Source: a virus
Virus record (IMG/VR): IMGVR_UViG_3300046369_000646
Coordinates: 1-25,117 of that record
Strand: one strand, 5' to 3'
DNA: 25,117 nucleotides
Made by a program: the position numbers and the translations under genes. Each line of letters opens with the position of its first letter. The stretch's first letter is position 1. Shown piece by piece: positions 6,279-11,982 of this stretch. The notes beneath the pieces are model-generated. The model saw only the letters and a program-made list of their open reading frames with translations. It did not search any database and was not told where the DNA came from.

Positions 6279-7176
6279 TTTGTTTTTCCTCTATTTCATG
6301 GAGTTCGTTTCTCCCATGAGTTCCATGGGGGTGACGATGTCCATCTTTAATTACCCAAAAACCTCTATCGTGTCCTTGGTATATTAATTCTAAGACTGCA
6401 AGTTCAATTGCAGAACGAGTAGCTTTCGACACCCCTTCATTTTTTGCAACCCCGTCTTCAACTTCCACTAATTGGGTGTCCATGTCCATAAATTTGAACA
6501 CGTCATACCCACCACCAGTACTAAGAATAGTCTTAGTGGTTTGTACATTAAGTAATATTTCTCCTGTAAGAACTGAGATTCCTCTTAGACTTACAGTCAC
6601 CACATCTCTTCGATAGGAAACCGATGCTCCAACACCAAGTGTTCTTGCACCCCTACCACCACTTTCGATGTTAGTGTCATAACCAATTATCCCACCATCA
6701 AGTAGGATACCAGCAAACAAGAGAGGTTGAATACCCGTTGGGGAATCCTCATTACCTTCTTGATTTGCAAAGTCTTCTCTAGCAGAACGAACAATCTGTC
6801 TCTCTCTTACAAGTGCATCTAAATTTGTTCTCTCTACTACTCTAAACCATTTACCTTTTCCAGCAGTCTTAAGTGCATCAATCAAGAATGCTTCTGCACC
6901 TTGGGTCACTGCAGTTGAGAATGATGCAACTCCATCCATCCTCTTCCTCTGTCCTGTCTTATCTAAGAATCCATAAACTGCAACCACTGGCATTGTCTCT
7001 GCAGCTGGTAAGTTTGAAAGTTCTTGATAGGTTGGTATCTTCACAACCTTTGCTTTTTCTATACAAGTGCCTACCTTACTCATTACAGTTGAGTCACACG
7101 AATCATAAGACGAAGGAATACTTGCACACCCACTGGTGAGCAAGATAACTAATCCTACCAATCCGACAATTCTCAT
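6268..7176 (-). CDS. csgG: CsgG curli secretion channel lipoprotein
   Basis: The 302-residue protein has a lipoprotein signal with lipobox LLTSGC (C17), then the CsgG core: MPVVAVYGFLDKTGQ, RVVERTNLDALVRERQI, PLLFAGILLDGGIIGYDTN, GARTLGVGASVSYRRDVVTVSLR and a C-terminal helix region with AIELAVLELI. This is the outer-membrane oligomeric pore that secretes curlins in Enterobacteria and relatives. Length is slightly above E. coli CsgG (277), from a charged, histidine-containing tail (GHRHPHGTHGRNELHE). It follows csgF by 2 nt and overlaps the first curlin gene. It appears intact. In the phage it would need host Lol and Sec export. Confidence 0.93.
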   Translation of the reverse strand: MRIVGLVGLVILLTSGCASIPSSYDSCDSTVMSKVGTCIEKAKVVKIPTYQELSNLPAAETMPVVAVYGFLDKTGQRKRMDGVASFSTAVTQGAEAFLIDALKTAGKGKWFRVVERTNLDALVRERQIVRSAREDFANQEGNEDSPTGIQPLLFAGILLDGGIIGYDTNIESGGRGARTLGVGASVSYRRDVVTVSLRGISVLTGEILLNVQTTKTILSTGGGYDVFKFMDMDTQLVEVEDGVAKNEGVSKATRSAIELAVLELIYQGHDRGFWVIKDGHRHPHGTHGRNELHEIEEKQNEE

Positions 7177-7178
7177 TT

Positions 7179-7643
7179 TTAGAAACTTCCTGTACCTACT
7201 GGTATGTCTAAAGTTGTTGTTGTTCCGTCTTCTGCAACGATTGTTAGTCTGATAAATTCTGCACCATCTTCACCAACCAATTTTTCGTATGTGACTGTAT
7301 TACCTTCAATAGAGAAGACACCATATGATGCTGCTTCTCCGTTAGAAAACATATTTTCTACTAACTGTTTTGCTATCTGAGCATAAATTCTACTTTCGAC
7401 ATTTCTAAGAAATTTTGCAAGGGTAGTGTTATTTGCCTCACGTTCTGCTTTTGCAATTCGGTCTTCTATGTCTTGTGCTATCTTATCACGTCTTGATTTT
7501 TCTTGATTCTCAATCGTAAGATAATGTGATGATTGTCCTATTCCACTGAATGAAGGACTTTTGAATTTGTGAACTATTTCATCTGCACTTACACTAAGTG
7601 CAAAACAAATACTAATTATTACTATCTTTGGTTTTATCATCAT
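7179..7643 (-). CDS. csgF: CsgF curli assembly factor
   Basis: The 154-residue protein has a signal peptide ending in SVSA and then HKFKSPSFSGIGQSSHYLTIENQ, which matches the N-terminal CsgF segment (PSFGG...LL) that inserts into the CsgG pore. A central helix (about 45-95) and the C-terminal beta-hairpin ending in IPVGTGSF also fit CsgF. In curli systems CsgF couples the secretion pore to fibre nucleation at the cell surface. The start region is ATGATG (7643 or 7640), overlapping the preceding gene by about 32 nt, with GAGG about 10 nt upstream. It is immediately followed by csgG. CsgE is not encoded in the window. Confidence 0.88.
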   Translation of the reverse strand: MMIKPKIVIISICFALSVSADEIVHKFKSPSFSGIGQSSHYLTIENQEKSRRDKIAQDIEDRIAKAEREANNTTLAKFLRNVESRIYAQIAKQLVENMFSNGEAASYGVFSIEGNTVTYEKLVGEDGAEFIRLTIVAEDGTTTTLDIPVGTGSF

Positions 7644-7896
7644 TTACAGTTTTCCTCTTTTCTTCGTTCTCTTTATATTCAAGAACAACATCAACTTTCT
7701 GTTGAAGTCTAATCAAATCTTGGTCAAGCATTCTTACTTGGTCAATCACTTTGATTAATGCAAAGTGTTGTTTTTCAATTTCGGGTTCTAATTGTTCACC
7801 CACAAACCACCAAATATAGTATACAAAGTATCCAAGTCCAACCATCATGACGATTGGAAATCCATATTCTGATATCAGTTGTGCAATTTCTTCCAT
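7612..7896 (-). CDS. 94-residue membrane/coiled-coil protein, holin-like
   Basis: The product has one hydrophobic helix at residues 13-33 (GFPIVMMVGLGYFVYYIWWF) followed by a charged helical tail (QVRMLDQDLIRLQQKVDVVLEY) predicted to be coiled coil. The layout recalls BhlA/UviB-type small holin-like proteins (short N-terminal helix, GFPI motif, one membrane span, charged helical tail). Similarity is by architecture only, so a holin role is tentative. It lies just upstream of csgF, whose start is inside this gene, and 2 nt after the 97-residue gene of similar layout. Confidence 0.65.
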   Translation of the reverse strand: MEEIAQLISEYGFPIVMMVGLGYFVYYIWWFVGEQLEPEIEKQHFALIKVIDQVRMLDQDLIRLQQKVDVVLEYKENEEKRKTVNDDKTKDSNN

Positions 7897-7898
7897 AA

Positions 7899-8192
7899 TT
7901 AATCCCTTCTTACATCAAGTTTCCCGTCCTCTATAAAATTCTCTGCTCTTGCAACTCTCTCTATATCGGGTCTTAACTCTAATGCACTTGACACTAACAA
8001 GTCTATCTTAATCATTTCGTTAGACATTGTTCTTGCACGATTCTCTAAACTCTTACAAAACATGGTAAGGGTCTTGATATCATCCACAACTCCTTCAAGT
8101 ATTTGTTTGATAACTGTAAAGATAAAGAATCCCATCACTAAACTTCCAGCAATAGGGGCTCCGACTTCACTTATCAATCCAAATATATCCAT
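7899..8192 (-). CDS. 97-residue membrane/coiled-coil protein, first gene of curli unit
   Basis: The product has a membrane helix at about residues 10-30 (GAPIAGSLVMGFFIFTVIKQI) and a long charged helical region after it. It shares the size and order of parts of the following 94-residue protein, including the opening pattern (LISEVGAPI versus LISEYGFPI), suggesting an ancient duplication. AAGGG precedes ATG 8192 closely, and a near-consensus late octamer CATAAATA lies 5 nt before the ATG. It is the first gene after the terminator at 8225-8252 and so probably opens the curli transcription unit. Function unknown; holin-like or scaffold. Confidence 0.62.
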   Translation of the reverse strand: MDIFGLISEVGAPIAGSLVMGFFIFTVIKQILEGVVDDIKTLTMFCKSLENRARTMSNEMIKIDLLVSSALELRPDIERVARAENFIEDGKLDVRRD

Positions 8193-8197
8193 ACCCT

Positions 8198-8205
8198 TAT
8201 TTATG
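8198..8205 (-). promoter_or_regulatory. Near-consensus late promoter before the curli unit
   Basis: CATAAATA matches TATAAATA at seven of eight positions, lies 5 nt before ATG 8192 and directly downstream of a strong terminator. The terminator-then-promoter order is what a new transcription unit needs. The 5-nt spacing repeats that of iscU. Confidence 0.4.
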
Positions 8206-8224
8206 ACAATGGTCTAGTGAAGAC

Positions 8225-8252
8225 ACAAAAAAAGGGGTCATAAAGACCCCTT
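8225..8252 (-). terminator. Rho-independent terminator
   Basis: On the minus strand AAGGGGTC pairs with GACCCCTT (8 bp, 5-nt loop; arms 8245-8252 and 8232-8239) and runs straight into a T-rich tract (8225-8231). This ends transcription of the 89-residue SAP-like gene and upstream genes before the curli unit. Confidence 0.9.
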
Positions 8253-8269
8253 CTTAATAACTAAGTATT

Positions 8270-8539
8270 CTACTTCAGTTTCGCATGAATTTCATTAATA
8301 ACTGCAGCTTTAGTACCCGATTTTTTTACTTTAAGATTCTTCTTATCAGCAAGTTCAATCAATTGGTTTTTAGTTAACTTCTTAAGCTCTGCCTTAGATG
8401 TTATACCGTTACCATTTTTATCAGCAACTGGTGCTGACTTGGTTTTAGCAGCAGATGACACTGGTGTTTTACTTCCTTTGTCTTTATTAAAGAAATAAAC
8501 AACACCTACTACTATTAGTATTCCTGCTATAATTTCCAT
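8270..8539 (-). CDS. Membrane-anchored SAP-like domain protein
   Basis: The 89-residue protein begins with a membrane helix (MEIIAGILIVVGVVYFF), continues with an Ala/Ser/Lys/Thr-rich linker, and ends in a helix-extended loop-helix of about 35 residues (LKKLTKNQLIELADKKNLKV, then AVINEIHAKLK). That end resembles SAP or Rho-N-like nucleic-acid-binding domains. The start has a good ribosome binding site (GGGAGA, 6 nt before ATG). It lies directly before the terminator. A membrane-tethered DNA or RNA binder is suggested by the layout; the function is not known. Confidence 0.7.
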   Translation of the reverse strand: MEIIAGILIVVGVVYFFNKDKGSKTPVSSAAKTKSAPVADKNGNGITSKAELKKLTKNQLIELADKKNLKVKKSGTKAAVINEIHAKLK

Positions 8540-8558
8540 AATTTATCTCCCGTTATAG

Positions 8559-8765
8559 TTATTTATCCAGTAAAGGATTTTTGTCTTTTGCCTTACCAAT
8601 TGCAAGTGCTAAGACTTCCAAGTATTTATACACTTTTGCCCAGACTTTGTCGTCTTTAGGTGTTGGTGTTAAACTTATGATGAGTGATGCAATTGAAATG
8701 ACAATTGGTATAATCATTAATAAGTTCCAAATTCCCATAATAAAAGATATGATGCCTGAAAACAT
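8559..8765 (-). CDS. 68-residue hydrophobic phage membrane protein
   Basis: A strongly hydrophobic N-terminal half (FIMGIWNLLMIIPIVISIAS) forms one long helix or a hairpin, followed by LTPTPKDDKVWAKVYKYLEV and a basic C-terminus. ATG 8765 has AGGAGA 6 nt upstream. The PTPKDD block followed by a second helix looks like a conserved small phage membrane protein, possibly holin-like, but I cannot name the family. It follows regA by 34 nt and precedes the SAP-like gene. Confidence 0.66.
   Translation of the reverse strand: MFSGIISFIMGIWNLLMIIPIVISIASLIISLTPTPKDDKVWAKVYKYLEVLALAIGKAKDKNPLLDK
8623..8630 (-). promoter_or_regulatory. TATAAATA inside the 68-residue gene
   Basis: An exact TATAAATA on the minus strand lies within the 68-residue gene, about 83 nt before the SAP-like gene start. 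It could add late expression of that gene. Being inside coding sequence it may equally be chance. Confidence 0.25.
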
Positions 8766-8799
8766 ACTTTCTCCTATATTAGTTATATCTAACTAGTAT

Positions 8800-9213
8800 T
8801 TAGGTATTTTTAGTGTTACCTATGGAGTATTTTGTTGTTAACTTCCACTCATTCTTTTCTTTATGAGGAATAATCTTAATTTGGGATAATGGTGCAATAG
8901 GTTCTGAAACCATGCTTTCATCTACAATTGATATAAGTTTCCATTGTTCTAATAGTTTAACAATAGTGTTTCTTCTACCTATATCTGAATCATCTATACT
9001 TGTAGGTTTACCATCTAATTTGAATAGTTCTTTGAAGTGTGTAATGTAATATTTACCACGTTTATGGAGTATGTGGCATGACTGGAACAGTTCTTGTTCT
9101 CTTCTTGATGCAACACCTATGCGTGTAAGTGTTTCTCTTATCTTTAAAAAGTCGTCTTTTTCGGGGAATGTTATTTCTACTAGGTCTTTGACTAGATTTT
9201 CATTCTCATTCAT
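8800..9213 (-). CDS. regA: RegA-like translational repressor
   Basis: The 137-residue product contains the RegA core: DFLKIRETLTRIGVASR, LFQSCHILHKRGKYYITHFK, ELFKLDGKP and RRNTIVKLLEQWKLISIVD. T4 RegA (122 residues) binds translation start regions of early mRNAs, including those of replication genes, and represses them. ATG 9213 overlaps the gp62 stop by 8 nt (ATGAATGA); an upstream in-frame GTG at 9225 is less likely. The C-terminal tail is longer than in T4. The 62-regA order is the same as in T4, but gene 43 (DNA polymerase) does not follow; small membrane proteins follow instead. Confidence 0.9.
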   Translation of the reverse strand: MNENENLVKDLVEITFPEKDDFLKIRETLTRIGVASRREQELFQSCHILHKRGKYYITHFKELFKLDGKPTSIDDSDIGRRNTIVKLLEQWKLISIVDESMVSEPIAPLSQIKIIPHKEKNEWKLTTKYSIGNTKNT

Positions 9214-9598
9214 TGTTTTGTCCACCTGTTTTCATTCTGTTTTTCAACTCACGGACTTCTTTATCACTCAACACTTCCATGTATTCTTTTGCTTTCAGTG
9301 TTGATACTTTATAATAGTCTTTAATTGTGTCTAATTTTTTACTAAGATAGGGTTTACTCCATTGAGAAAACCTTTGTCTTTTCCTAAGAGTATTTAGTAA
9401 AAAGAGGTATTGAAGACGGTGGTCTAAACCATGTCTACAATTCATTTCATTAGTAAAAAATACAGAATCTTGGTGGTAAGATAATGATTTGTTTATAAGG
9501 AATGGGGCATAGTTCTTCTCTTCGACATCATCAATCATGATATCGTTTTTGTCATAAGAGACAGACTTGACAAAGTCAAAAGGGTTGCGTTTAGACAT
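9206..9598 (-). CDS. 62: Clamp loader small subunit gp62
   Basis: The 130-residue protein begins NPFDFVKSVSYDKNDIM and contains YAPFLINKSLSYHQDSVFF, NEMN, LDHRLQYLFLLNTLRKRQRF and SQWSKP, all characteristic of T4 gp62. With gp44 it forms the gp44/62 clamp loader that opens and places the gp45 clamp on DNA. It is shorter than T4 gp62 (187 residues), like other marine T4-like versions as I recall. It begins with a TAATG overlap at the end of the 89-residue gene and overlaps regA by 8 nt. Confidence 0.88.
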   Translation of the reverse strand: MSKRNPFDFVKSVSYDKNDIMIDDVEEKNYAPFLINKSLSYHQDSVFFTNEMNCRHGLDHRLQYLFLLNTLRKRQRFSQWSKPYLSKKLDTIKDYYKVSTLKAKEYMEVLSDKEVRELKNRMKTGGQNNE

Positions 9599-9867
9599 TA
9601 AGTGTTTCTTACATAAGAATCAAGAAGGTCTTGACCTCTAAGTGGTGTTCCTAGTATAACTGTTTCGTTTTCTGAAGTAGTTCTTTTAACACTGCCATCA
9701 TTAAATTCTACATCTAAAACACTTTTACCACCTTCAGTATCTTGTGGTCTGTTGTCATAATGCATTGAACCCAATGAATGAGCATGTACTGATTTAACAC
9801 CTTGAGACCATTTTTCTGCTTCCAGTTTTAATCTTTGTCTCTCAACTCTATCGTCATATTGACTCAT
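9598..9867 (-). CDS. 89-residue hypothetical between genes 44 and 62
   Basis: ATG 9867 has GGGAGA 6 nt upstream and forms TAATG with the preceding 33-residue ORF. The product is hydrophilic, starting with a charged helix (MSQYDDRVERQRLKLEAEKW) and then a short beta-rich part (VLDVEFNDGSVKRTTSENET). No family is recognised. It sits inside the clamp-loader cluster and is cotranscribed with both loader subunits, so a replication-associated role is possible (inference). Confidence 0.72.
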   Translation of the reverse strand: MSQYDDRVERQRLKLEAEKWSQGVKSVHAHSLGSMHYDNRPQDTEGGKSVLDVEFNDGSVKRTTSENETVILGTPLRGQDLLDSYVRNT

Positions 9868-9968
9868 TATTTTCTCCCTTTTAAAAACATTCTGTCTGCT
9901 TTTCTTTGCATTGATTTCTCTACTTGTGAATCAAACCACATTCTAAACCATTGTCTTAGTTTACCCAT
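9867..9968 (-). CDS. 33-residue basic microprotein between genes 44 and 62
   Basis: ATG 9968 overlaps the gp44 stop by 8 nt (ATGGGTAA) and the frame ends in TAATG with the next gene. The peptide is aromatic and basic (MGKLRQWFRMWFDSQVEKS, then ...RMFLKGRK), predicted to be an amphipathic helix. The same 8-nt overlap style occurs at three other gene junctions here, which supports translation. No family is known to me. Confidence 0.55.
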   Translation of the reverse strand: MGKLRQWFRMWFDSQVEKSMQRKADRMFLKGRK

Positions 9969-10905
9969 TTTTGAATTTACACTCCGACATAATCTCTGTT
10001 AGACATGCAGTGAAGTTAATCTCTGAGTCCATTGCAAATGCAGATTTGTATTGATAGTCTGCAATGATTAGAACTGCAGCTGGTATTGAAGATGGTTCTA
10101 ATCTTTGTTCTAATGCATTGAACACTTTTCTGAATAGTGTATTGAAGTCGTTATCAGAATTCTGACCGACCCACTTTCTCATTCCACTCCAATTCTTTTC
10201 TTTAATCATATCAATAAGTGGGGTGAACTTCTCTTCTGACAAAGATGATAGTATACCCGAATCAATAACACCACCAACACCATATCTCTGAATCTCATTC
10301 AGAACTCTTCTGAAGTCGGGAAAGAATCTCATAACTAATTCTGCAAGAACCTTTTCGTCTGCTTCTATGTTTTCGATATGACAAATACTTTTACATCTTA
10401 ATAACATCTTTTGTGCAAGTACTGGTTTTTCTTTTGGTGCAATTTTAAAATCAATGACTGTTGTTCTTGAATGTAATGCAGGTATGATTCTGTTTTTGTA
10501 ATTACAAGTAAAGATAAATCTACAGTTAGAAGAGAACTCTTCTATGAATGCTCTAAGTGCAGGTTGCACTGATTCTGCAGAAATGTAATCTGCCTCATCA
10601 AGGATAACGACCTTTGGGCCACCTCCCAATGAAACAGTACTTGCAAAGTTTTTGATTTTAGTTCTTAAGGTATCAATAAGTCTACCTTCATCAGAACCAT
10701 TGATTACAATAAAGTCTGCACCTAACTCATTACAGAGAGCCCTAGCAACAGTTGTTTTACCAACACCTGCAGAACCACAAAGTAAAAGATTAGGAATCTC
10801 TCCCTGTTTGACAAACTCCAAAAATTGGTCGTGAAATTCTTTTGGTAGTATCGTTTCCTCAATCTTTTGTGGTCGATACTTTTCTACGTATAAAAATTCG
10901 TTCAT
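9961..10905 (-). CDS. 44: Clamp loader ATPase subunit gp44
   Basis: The 314-residue AAA+ protein has Walker A GSAGVGKTT (44-52), Walker B with DEAD (103-106), sensor-1 region IFTCNY, and the SRT motif (146-148) in which R147 is the arginine finger typical of RFC-type loaders. The C-terminal collar follows. It is the ATPase of the gp44/62 loader that places gp45 on primer-template DNA. Length is close to T4 gp44 (319). The ATG at 10905 is preceded by GGGGAG about 13 nt upstream, a somewhat long spacing. The 106-nt leader holds two hairpins (see 10940-11001). Confidence 0.95.
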   Translation of the reverse strand: MNEFLYVEKYRPQKIEETILPKEFHDQFLEFVKQGEIPNLLLCGSAGVGKTTVARALCNELGADFIVINGSDEGRLIDTLRTKIKNFASTVSLGGGPKVVILDEADYISAESVQPALRAFIEEFSSNCRFIFTCNYKNRIIPALHSRTTVIDFKIAPKEKPVLAQKMLLRCKSICHIENIEADEKVLAELVMRFFPDFRRVLNEIQRYGVGGVIDSGILSSLSEEKFTPLIDMIKEKNWSGMRKWVGQNSDNDFNTLFRKVFNALEQRLEPSSIPAAVLIIADYQYKSAFAMDSEINFTACLTEIMSECKFKNG

Positions 10906-10939
10906 AATAAGTTAGATACTCCCCACCGAGTTTCTAGTA

Positions 10940-11001
10940 CAGTCCACCATGATGAGTTGGACTGCTCCCGTGATAATAGTTGAGACTTGAACTTTAATCA
11001 C
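10940..11001 (-). promoter_or_regulatory. Two tandem hairpins in the gp45-gp44 gap
   Basis: The longest gap in the replication cluster holds two inverted repeats. Hairpin one: arms 10970-10981 and 10990-11001, 10 of 12 positions paired, 8-nt loop. Hairpin two: CAGTCCA/TGGACTG at 10940-10946 and 10958-10964, 7 perfect pairs, 11-nt loop. Neither is followed by a T-tract, so a simple terminator is unlikely. They could set gp44 expression relative to gp45, for example as an attenuator, RNA-processing site or RegA-responsive leader. Confidence 0.55.
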
Positions 11002-11011
11002 TCCAAACAAC

Positions 11012-11680
11012 TTAAGATGCTGTATAAGAACTATCGGGTTCTAATGCAATGAAGTACTCAACTTCAACATCTGTATTTTTAAAGTGTGATATTCCTTTTG
11101 AGGAAACTTGCACTTCATAGTTACCTGTTAGAATTTTTAGATTCTCAATCTTGAAATTCATTTGGTATTTATCTCCATTACCTTCTGCAACCGTTCTACT
11201 AAATGTATTTGATGTTGCATTCTTTTTGTCCTTTACAGTAAGTGTGACAGCAGTTCCATCAGATTCTAAAACTAAATCATTGACACCTAGAACACTAGAT
11301 GCTTTCTGTAAGTCTGTTAATAGAGTTGATGTTATTGTGAATGACACTTCTGAAGAAGGCATGGTTATCATTTTCTCGGGTGCAACAACCATTCCTTCAG
11401 ATGCATAAAAATAATCCATCTTTGAATTGGTGTCTTCTACCGACAATTTTTCGGGGTTGAAATTAAACTCGGGGTCGTCTAACAAAGAAGTTGCACCCAA
11501 GAACTCTGGCAAATTATATATTGCAAAATCCTGTGGGAATGATTCTTCGATTGTAGCAATCGCAAGAATGTTTTTCATGTTAGAAATAGTTTCGAGTTTA
11601 TTTCCAGTTTTAACTCGTATACCCGAGTTTATGGTTGAGAAGTTTTTTAGAACGTCTCTTGTTTCATTACTAATTTTCAT
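11012..11680 (-). CDS. 45: Sliding clamp gp45
   Basis: The 222-residue product has the T4 gp45 pattern: SNETRDVLKNFSTINSGIRV near the N-terminus, FAIYNLPEFLGATSLL, and the C-terminal YFIALEPDSSY. T4 gp45 is 228 residues and forms the trimeric processivity clamp for DNA polymerase and a coactivator of late transcription with gp55. I choose ATG 11680 (TGATG junction with the DUF3310 gene, AAGGAG 9 nt upstream); a GTG directly before it is possible. It is followed by a structured gap and then gp44. Confidence 0.93.
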   Translation of the reverse strand: MKISNETRDVLKNFSTINSGIRVKTGNKLETISNMKNILAIATIEESFPQDFAIYNLPEFLGATSLLDDPEFNFNPEKLSVEDTNSKMDYFYASEGMVVAPEKMITMPSSEVSFTITSTLLTDLQKASSVLGVNDLVLESDGTAVTLTVKDKKNATSNTFSRTVAEGNGDKYQMNFKIENLKILTGNYEVQVSSKGISHFKNTDVEVEYFIALEPDSSYTAS

Positions 11681-11982
11681 CACTTGTGTTTCTCCTTATC
11701 GTGAACATGTAACATAAAGAGAGCATAGTGCAACACTTTTAGTAAGTCAGCCCTATTCCTCCCACCTTTCTTTCCGTATCGCTGTGCATATTTCATTATG
11801 TTTCCGATACAAAAACCTTCACCGTGTCCACTGTCAATTATAAATTCAGTAGACTGGTATTTGTTTAAACTATAATGTTGGTCGTAAGTGTTATCAATAT
11901 AAGAGGCAAGTTCCTTAAGGGACTTGTCCTCGTTATATTTGTAGTCTATTGACTTGACTTTTTTACCGAACATATTAATCAT
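11680..11982 (-). CDS. DUF3310-family protein
   Basis: The 100-residue product contains the DUF3310 signature: a FCIGNIMKYAQRYGKKGG block followed by RADLLKVLHYALFML. Such proteins occur in many phages, usually beside replication or nucleotide-metabolism genes; the biochemical role is unsettled. ATG 11982 overlaps the stop of the AAA+ ATPase gene by 8 nt (ATGATTAA). The gene shares its transcript with the AAA+ ATPase and gp45. Confidence 0.78.
   Translation of the reverse strand: MINMFGKKVKSIDYKYNEDKSLKELASYIDNTYDQHYSLNKYQSTEFIIDSGHGEGFCIGNIMKYAQRYGKKGGRNRADLLKVLHYALFMLHVHDKEKHK

Noticed and set aside
10970-11001. GTTCAAGTC-like word that resembles a tRNA T-arm
   Set aside because: No acceptor stem, D-arm or anticodon arm can be built around it; the bases are better explained by a simple 12-position hairpin.
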